18,690 bases of DNA from Bordetella parapertussis. GTDB taxonomy: Bacteria; Pseudomonadota; Gammaproteobacteria; Burkholderiales; Burkholderiaceae_C. How positions within the stretch are numbered: the first letter of the stretch is position 1; each line of letters opens with the position of its first letter. A program made the position numbers and the translations under genes. The notes below the pieces were generated by a model. That model searched no databases. It saw nothing but the letters and a program-made list of their open reading frames with translations, and was not told the origin of the DNA. Shown here in pieces: positions 14,295 to 18,690 of the stretch. Location: contig CAMDJU010000021.1 in NCBI GenBank assembly GCA_945900695.1, positions 1-18,690 on the forward strand, given 5' to 3'.

Positions 14295-16226
14295 TTAAGC
14301 CATGGCCCGCGCCGCCACCACGCGCAGCACTTCATCCCCATAGGCTTGCAGTTTTTTCTGGCCAATGCCACTGATGTCTTGCAAGGCCTCCAAGCTGCTG
14401 GGCGCCAGGTGGGCAATGGCGTGCAGCGTGGCGTCGTGAAAAATCACATAGGCGGGCAGGTTGTGGGTGCGGGCGACTTCGGCGCGCCACGCCTTGAGGG
14501 CTTGCAAGCGCGCCTGGGCTGGCGCATCAAGGGCGGGCAGGCCTGGCACGCCCTCCACACGCCGCGCTTTGCGCTCGCTGGCGCGGTCGTGGCTGTGGCG
14601 CAGGGTCACGCTGTGGTCACCTTTGAGGATGGCGCGCGATGCGTCGGTCAAATACAAGGTGTTGAAGGCTTGCGCATCCACGCCCAGCGCCTCGGTGGCC
14701 ACCAGTTGGCGCATCACGCTGCGCAATTGGGCCTCGCTATAGCCTTGGCCCACGCCAAAGCAGCTCAGGTCTTGGTGACCATGCTGCAAAACCTTTTCGG
14801 TGCGTTTGCCACGCACGATGTCCATGGTGTGGGCCACACCAAACTGCATGCCTGAATGTTGGTGCACCCGGTACACCGTGGACAAAAGCATGCGGGCCGC
14901 TTCGGTGGCGTCCCAGGTGTCGGGGGGCGACAAACAGTTGTCGCAATTGCCACAGCGCAAGAGCGCTGGGCTGCCTGCGCCATCGGGCGCATAGGGCTCG
15001 CCAAAGTAGGCCAGCAGGCGAACCCGACGGCAATCGGTGGCTTCGGCCAGCGACAACAAAGCGTCCAGCTTGCCGCGCATCACCTGCTTGTGGTCTTCGC
15101 CCGCTGGGCTCTCGTCAATCATGCGACGCTGGTTCACCACGTCTTGCAGGCCATAGCACATCCATGCCTGGGCGGGCATGCCGTCGCGCCCACCGCGGCC
15201 CGTCTCTTGGTAATAGCCCTCAATGTTTTTGGGCATGTCCAGGTGCGCCACAAAGCGCACATCAGGTTTGTCGATGCCCATGCCAAAAGCGATGGTGGCC
15301 ACCATCACAATGCCGTCTTCGCGCAAAAAGCGGTCTTGGTGGCGCTGCCGAATGCTCGCCTCCATCCCTGCGTGGTAAGGCAGGGCCAGCAAGCCATGTT
15401 GCACCAAGGACTGCGCCACCTCCTCCACCCGTTTGCGAGACTGGCAGTAAACAATGCCGCTGTCGCTGCCCTCGGGCCCGGTGTGCTCGCGCTGAATGAA
15501 GCGCAGCAATTGGGCCAGGGGCTCTTTCTTCTCCACAATGGTGTAACGGATGTTGGGCCGGTCAAAGCTGCTGACAAATTGGCGCGCATCCTCCAGCTGC
15601 AAGCGCTCCACAATGTCCGCACGGGTCAGGTCGTCGGCGGTGGCGGTCAGGGCCACGCGGGGCACACCCGCGAAACGCTCGTGCAAAACCGTCAGGCCTC
15701 GGTATTCAGGGCGAAAGTCGTGTCCCCACTGGCTCACGCAGTGGGCCTCGTCGATCGCAAACAAGGCCAGCAAACCGCGCTCGTGCACCTGCTCAAGCAA
15801 GGCCAAAAAGCGCGGCGTGGTGACACGCTCAGGCGCGGCATACAACAAGGTGATGTCACCTTGCAACAAGCGCTGCTCCACGGCATGGGCTTGTTCGCTG
15901 CTCAAGGTGGAGTTGAGCAAGGCCGCGCTCACCCCCAGCTCCAACAAAGCGCCCACCTGATCGTGCATCAGTGCGATCAAGGGCGAGACCACCACCGCCA
16001 CACCCAAGCCAGCGCGTTGCCGCGCAATCGCCGGTATTTGGTAGCAGAGTGATTTGCCCCCGCCCGTGGGCATGAGCACCAAGGCGTCACCGCCTTGGCT
16101 CACATGGCCAATGATGTCGGCTTGGGGGCCGCGAAATTGGTTGTAGCCAAACACCTCGCGCAGCAAGGTGTGCAAGACCTGTGGAGCCAACTCAGGCCGC
16201 GTGGCTGCGCTTACATCTGCTCCCAC
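14295..16226 (-). CDS. recQ: ATP-dependent DNA helicase RecQ
   Basis: A 3'-5' DNA helicase that unwinds recombination and replication intermediates (RecF pathway, suppression of illegitimate recombination). The 643 residues are close to the usual RecQ length. Order of parts: motif 0 around FRGPQADII (31-39), Walker A MPTGGGKS (52-59), DEAH box DEAHCVSQWGHDFRPEY (159-175), motif VI YYQETGRGGRDG (338-349), zinc-binding Cys at 399, 425, 428 and 431 (CGNCDNC), winged helix to about 540, and a C-terminal HRDC domain from about 570 to 640. The start is GTG at 16226; the next in-frame ATG lies beyond motif 0. AAGGG stands six bases before it. The first 16 bases overlap the end of the rhodanese gene, implying coupled translation. 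Confidence 0.96.
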   Translation of the reverse strand: MGADVSAATRPELAPQVLHTLLREVFGYNQFRGPQADIIGHVSQGGDALVLMPTGGGKSLCYQIPAIARQRAGLGVAVVVSPLIALMHDQVGALLELGVSAALLNSTLSSEQAHAVEQRLLQGDITLLYAAPERVTTPRFLALLEQVHERGLLALFAIDEAHCVSQWGHDFRPEYRGLTVLHERFAGVPRVALTATADDLTRADIVERLQLEDARQFVSSFDRPNIRYTIVEKKEPLAQLLRFIQREHTGPEGSDSGIVYCQSRKRVEEVAQSLVQHGLLALPYHAGMEASIRQRHQDRFLREDGIVMVATIAFGMGIDKPDVRFVAHLDMPKNIEGYYQETGRGGRDGMPAQAWMCYGLQDVVNQRRMIDESPAGEDHKQVMRGKLDALLSLAEATDCRRVRLLAYFGEPYAPDGAGSPALLRCGNCDNCLSPPDTWDATEAARMLLSTVYRVHQHSGMQFGVAHTMDIVRGKRTEKVLQHGHQDLSCFGVGQGYSEAQLRSVMRQLVATEALGVDAQAFNTLYLTDASRAILKGDHSVTLRHSHDRASERKARRVEGVPGLPALDAPAQARLQALKAWRAEVARTHNLPAYVIFHDATLHAIAHLAPSSLEALQDISGIGQKKLQAYGDEVLRVVAARAMA

Positions 16227-16603
16227 GGCAACCCTTCATGGCGCCAGCCGTTCACGCTGGAGCGTTGAAAGCGTGCGTCCAAGTCACCCTCAAAGCCATG
16301 CACCACGTGGGACACATCGGTAAAGCCCGCCGCCTCCAGCGCCAGGCCCGCGTCAATGGTGCGCTGTCCACTGCGGCACATCAGAACCACCGGGCGGTCT
16401 TTGCCACCGGCCTCGGCCAGCACCTGCGTGCAAAACTGGGGCAGGTTCGGGGTGAACTCAGGGTATTCGTACCACGCCACATGCACCGCGCCAGGGGGCC
16501 GGCCCACATACATGGACTCAATCTCCATGCGCACGTCAATCAGCAAAGCGTGGGGGTTGGATTGCAGCAAATCCCAGGCCTGCCTGGGCAATAAATGTTT
16601 CAT
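16211..16603 (-). CDS. Single-domain rhodanese-like sulfurtransferase
   Basis: A 130-residue cytoplasmic protein made of one rhodanese domain, a fold that carries sulfur as a Cys persulfide. [11 protein letters not shown] (20-30) is the first conserved block, and the active-site loop CRSGQR (76-81) gives Cys76 as the sulfur carrier, followed by the LxxxGF(T/S)DVxxVxGG-like block at 89-103. The start at 16603 ([10 protein letters not shown]) fits where other single-domain rhodaneses begin; the ATG at 16612 is an alternative, and a longer frame reaching 16678 would run into the divergent metH start. It is the first gene of a minus-strand unit with recQ and the His-rich peptide and lies 73 bases from metH on the other strand. 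The specific sulfur acceptor is unknown. Confidence 0.88.
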   Translation of the reverse strand: MKHLLPRQAWDLLQSNPHALLIDVRMEIESMYVGRPPGAVHVAWYEYPEFTPNLPQFCTQVLAEAGGKDRPVVLMCRSGQRTIDAGLALEAAGFTDVSHVVHGFEGDLDARFQRSSVNGWRHEGLPWEQM

Positions 16604-16663
16604 GGGCGGCATTTTCGCTGTTTGGCAAAACCATGTCCGCATCGGCAAGCGCGGCCGTGTTTC

Positions 16664-16669
16664 TACAAT
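16664..16669 (+). promoter_or_regulatory. Candidate -10 box giving a leaderless metH transcript
   Basis: TACAAT matches the consensus -10 in 5 of 6 positions and ends seven bases before the ATG at 16677, so transcription would begin at or next to the start codon. No Shine-Dalgarno sequence lies in between. No good -35 box is visible at 16-18 bases. Confidence 0.35.
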
Positions 16670-16676
16670 CGCGGCC

Positions 16677-17744
16677 ATGAACTACACCCGCGCCCAAAAC
16701 CTGCCCGATTTGCTCCAGCAACGCATTGCCATTTTGGACGGCGCCATGGGCACCATGATCCAGCGCTTCAAGCTTTCTGAAGCCCAGTACCGCGGCGCGG
16801 GCTACAGCGGCGAGGGCAACCAAGGCCAGCGTTTTGCAGACTTTCACCGCGACGTCAAAGGCAACAACGAGTTGCTCAGCCTCACCCGCCCCGACATCAT
16901 CCAAGACATCCACGAGGGTTATTTGGCGTCTGGCTCCGACCTGATCGAGACCAACACCTTTGGCGCCACCACCATCGCGCAGGCCGACTACGACATGGCC
17001 GACTTAGCGGTGGAGATGAATCTCGCCTCGGCCCGCATCGCCCGTGCCGCTTGCGACAAGTTCTCCACGCCCGACAAGCCCCGCTATGCAGTGGGCGCTT
17101 TGGGCCCCACCCCCAAAACCGCCAGCATTAGCCCCGATGTGAACGACCCGGGCGCGCGCAACGTCAACTTTGAAGAGCTGCGGGCGGCCTATTACGAGCA
17201 GGTGCAGGCGCTGGTCGAAGGCGGTGTGGATGTGTTGTTGGTCGAGACCATCTTCGACACCTTGAACGCCAAAGCCGCGCTGTTTGCCATTGACGAATAT
17301 TTTGACGCCAGTGGCGAGCGCCTGCCGCTCATCATCAGTGGCACCGTCACCGACGCCTCGGGGCGCATCCTCAGCGGCCAAACCGTCACCGCGTTTTGGC
17401 ACAGCGTGCGACATGCCCAACCCTTGGCGGTGGGCCTGAACTGCGCCTTGGGCGCGGCCCTCATGCGCCCCTACATCCAAGAGCTGGCCAAGGTGGCGGG
17501 CGACACCTTCATCAGCTGCTACCCCAACGCTGGCCTGCCCAACCCCATGAGCGACACCGGCTTTGACGAAACGCCCGATGTCACCAGCCGCTTGCTGCAC
17601 GAGTTTGCCGCCGAGGGCTTGGTGAACATCGTGGGTGGCTGCTGCGGCACCACGCCCGAACATATTGCCGCGATTGGCGAGGCGGTGTCACCGCTCAAGC
17701 CGCGCGGGGTGCATGCATGGGGTGGGTACAAGCAAGCGGCGTGA
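16677..17744 (+). CDS. metH: Methionine synthase, homocysteine-binding half (split MetH)
   Basis: The N-terminal module of cobalamin-dependent methionine synthase made as a separate 355-residue protein. It binds and activates homocysteine through zinc for methylation by methylcobalamin. The barrel opens with [11 protein letters not shown] (19-29), followed by ETNTFGAT (91-98). The zinc ligands are C256 in GLNCALG and C322-C323 in [10 protein letters not shown] (320-329). The chain stops where the pterin domain of full-length MetH would begin, and that domain starts a new gene 165 bases on; split MetH is a known arrangement in Burkholderiales. The longer frame upstream (from 16356) lies across the divergent rhodanese gene, so the ATG at 16677 is chosen. 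Betaine- or S-methylmethionine-dependent methyltransferases share this fold, but the neighbour makes MetH the clear choice. Confidence 0.93.
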   Translation: MNYTRAQNLPDLLQQRIAILDGAMGTMIQRFKLSEAQYRGAGYSGEGNQGQRFADFHRDVKGNNELLSLTRPDIIQDIHEGYLASGSDLIETNTFGATTIAQADYDMADLAVEMNLASARIARAACDKFSTPDKPRYAVGALGPTPKTASISPDVNDPGARNVNFEELRAAYYEQVQALVEGGVDVLLVETIFDTLNAKAALFAIDEYFDASGERLPLIISGTVTDASGRILSGQTVTAFWHSVRHAQPLAVGLNCALGAALMRPYIQELAKVAGDTFISCYPNAGLPNPMSDTGFDETPDVTSRLLHEFAAEGLVNIVGGCCGTTPEHIAAIGEAVSPLKPRGVHAWGGYKQAA

Positions 17745-17783
17745 GTCTGGATCGGCCCAATAGCGGCCATGTTGGCAACGGTT

Positions 17784-17812
17784 TTAAGCGCTTGCAGCGC
17801 AACCGCTAAAAT
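17784..17812 (+). promoter_or_regulatory. Candidate promoter for the riboswitch-controlled metH half
   Basis: TTAAGC (17784-17789, weak -35) and TAAAAT (17807-17812, 5 of 6 to -10) are separated by 17 bases. The predicted transcript start near 17819 falls at the beginning of riboswitch helix P1. A hairpin-forming segment (17779-17805) overlaps the -35 box but has no T run, so it is not a terminator. Confidence 0.45.
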
Positions 17813-17815
17813 CTG

Positions 17816-17882
17816 ATCATCTCAAGGAGCGTTGCAGCTTCCCACGAAGCCAGGCTTGAGATGATTCTTCGCAACGACGCTC
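17816..17882 (+). promoter_or_regulatory. S-adenosylhomocysteine (SAH) riboswitch aptamer
   Basis: The sequence carries the SAH-riboswitch pattern. P1 pairs CATCTCAAG (17818-17826) with CTTGAGATG (17855-17863), extendable to 11 bp. P2 pairs GCTTC (17837-17841) with GAAGC (17846-17850) around a 4-base loop. The pseudoknot helix pairs GAGC-GTTGC (17827-17835) with GCAAC (17871-17875) and GCTC (17879-17882). The right side, GCAACGACGCTC, is one base from the CAACGGCGCTC core I recall for this class (Rfam RF01057). SAH riboswitches turn genes on when SAH accumulates and are typical of metH and ahcY leaders in beta- and gammaproteobacteria. The gene downstream is a metH half, which fits exactly. 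Confidence 0.9.
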
Positions 17883-17907
17883 GCCTGTACTGCCCTTTCA
17901 GGTGAGC
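17879..17907 (+). promoter_or_regulatory. Ribosome-site-sequestering hairpin (riboswitch expression platform)
   Basis: GCTCGCCTG (17879-17887) can pair with CAGGTGAGC (17899-17907), nine pairs with one G-U, burying the ribosome site AGGTGA (17900-17905) that lies a few bases ahead of the ATG at 17910. The first four bases of its left arm (17879-17882) are also the end of the aptamer pseudoknot, so the two folds exclude one another. Confidence 0.7.
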
Positions 17908-17909
17908 CC

Positions 17910-18690
<781 letters not shown>

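Noticed and set aside
13822..14298. A 158-codon plus-strand frame in the pckG-recQ gap
   Set aside because: It runs through the pckG upstream region, the terminator and the antisense of the His-rich peptide, with no ribosome site and no recognisable motif.
14856..16052. A 398-codon plus-strand frame across recQ
   Set aside because: Antisense shadow of the helicase motifs, with no domain of its own.
16356..16676. N-terminal extension of the first metH half
   Set aside because: It would be antisense to the rhodanese active-site region; the MetH barrel begins normally at ATG 16677.
17779..17805. Hairpin after the first metH half considered as a terminator
   Set aside because: The stem is interrupted and no T run follows; it overlaps the likely promoter of the next gene instead.

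Overview
The window is a compact, GC-rich stretch of chromosome (roughly 60-65% G+C by eye) that looks like a betaproteobacterium of the order Burkholderiales, most likely the family Comamonadaceae (Limnohabitans/Rhodoferax-like). The basis is protein family resemblance: a GcdH-type glutaryl-CoA dehydrogenase, a GTP-dependent PEP carboxykinase, a methionine synthase split into two genes, and an S-adenosylhomocysteine (SAH) riboswitch ahead of the second half. No rRNA, tRNA, CRISPR array, insertion sequence or prophage was found. The genus is an inference; no search was run.

Layout. 1-1275: gcdH (+) and its terminator. 1276-1657: a small AT-richer island with a truncated gene resembling the N-terminal part of an HI1420-type antitoxin. 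1658-6240 (all minus): a TRAP-type periplasmic binding protein, then a membrane-bound hybrid histidine kinase whose ATG overlaps the binding protein's stop codon, then, after 90 bases carrying a CRP-like palindrome, a DMT/EamA exporter. 6241-6458: an AT-rich divergent promoter region ending in a strong hairpin. 6459-10373 (+): an orphan molybdopterin-binding hydroxylase large subunit and a PhoD-type phosphatase. 10363-11328 (-): a LysR regulator, tail to tail with phoD. 11437-11850 (+): a small two-helix membrane protein of unknown role, with a terminator that can work in both directions. 11949-13823 (-): pckG. 14067-16603 (-): rhodanese, recQ and a 49-residue His-rich membrane peptide, closed by a terminator. 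16677 to the end (+): the split methionine synthase, homocysteine half first, then a 165-base gap holding a promoter and an SAH riboswitch, then the folate/B12 half, which runs off the window.

How the genes work together. The right end is a methyl-cycle unit. SAH left over from methylation reactions should bind the leader of the second metH gene and expose its ribosome binding site, so remethylation of homocysteine rises when SAH accumulates. The left-centre minus-strand cluster looks like a sensing unit in which a periplasmic receptor may feed a histidine kinase; no TRAP permease genes lie beside it. gcdH (lysine/aromatic degradation to crotonyl-CoA) and pckG (oxaloacetate to PEP) are ordinary central metabolism. 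The most rewarding places for a second look are the riboswitch between the metH halves, the receptor-kinase pair, the orphan molybdo-hydroxylase with its hairpin leader, the His-rich peptide behind recQ, and the broken antitoxin.
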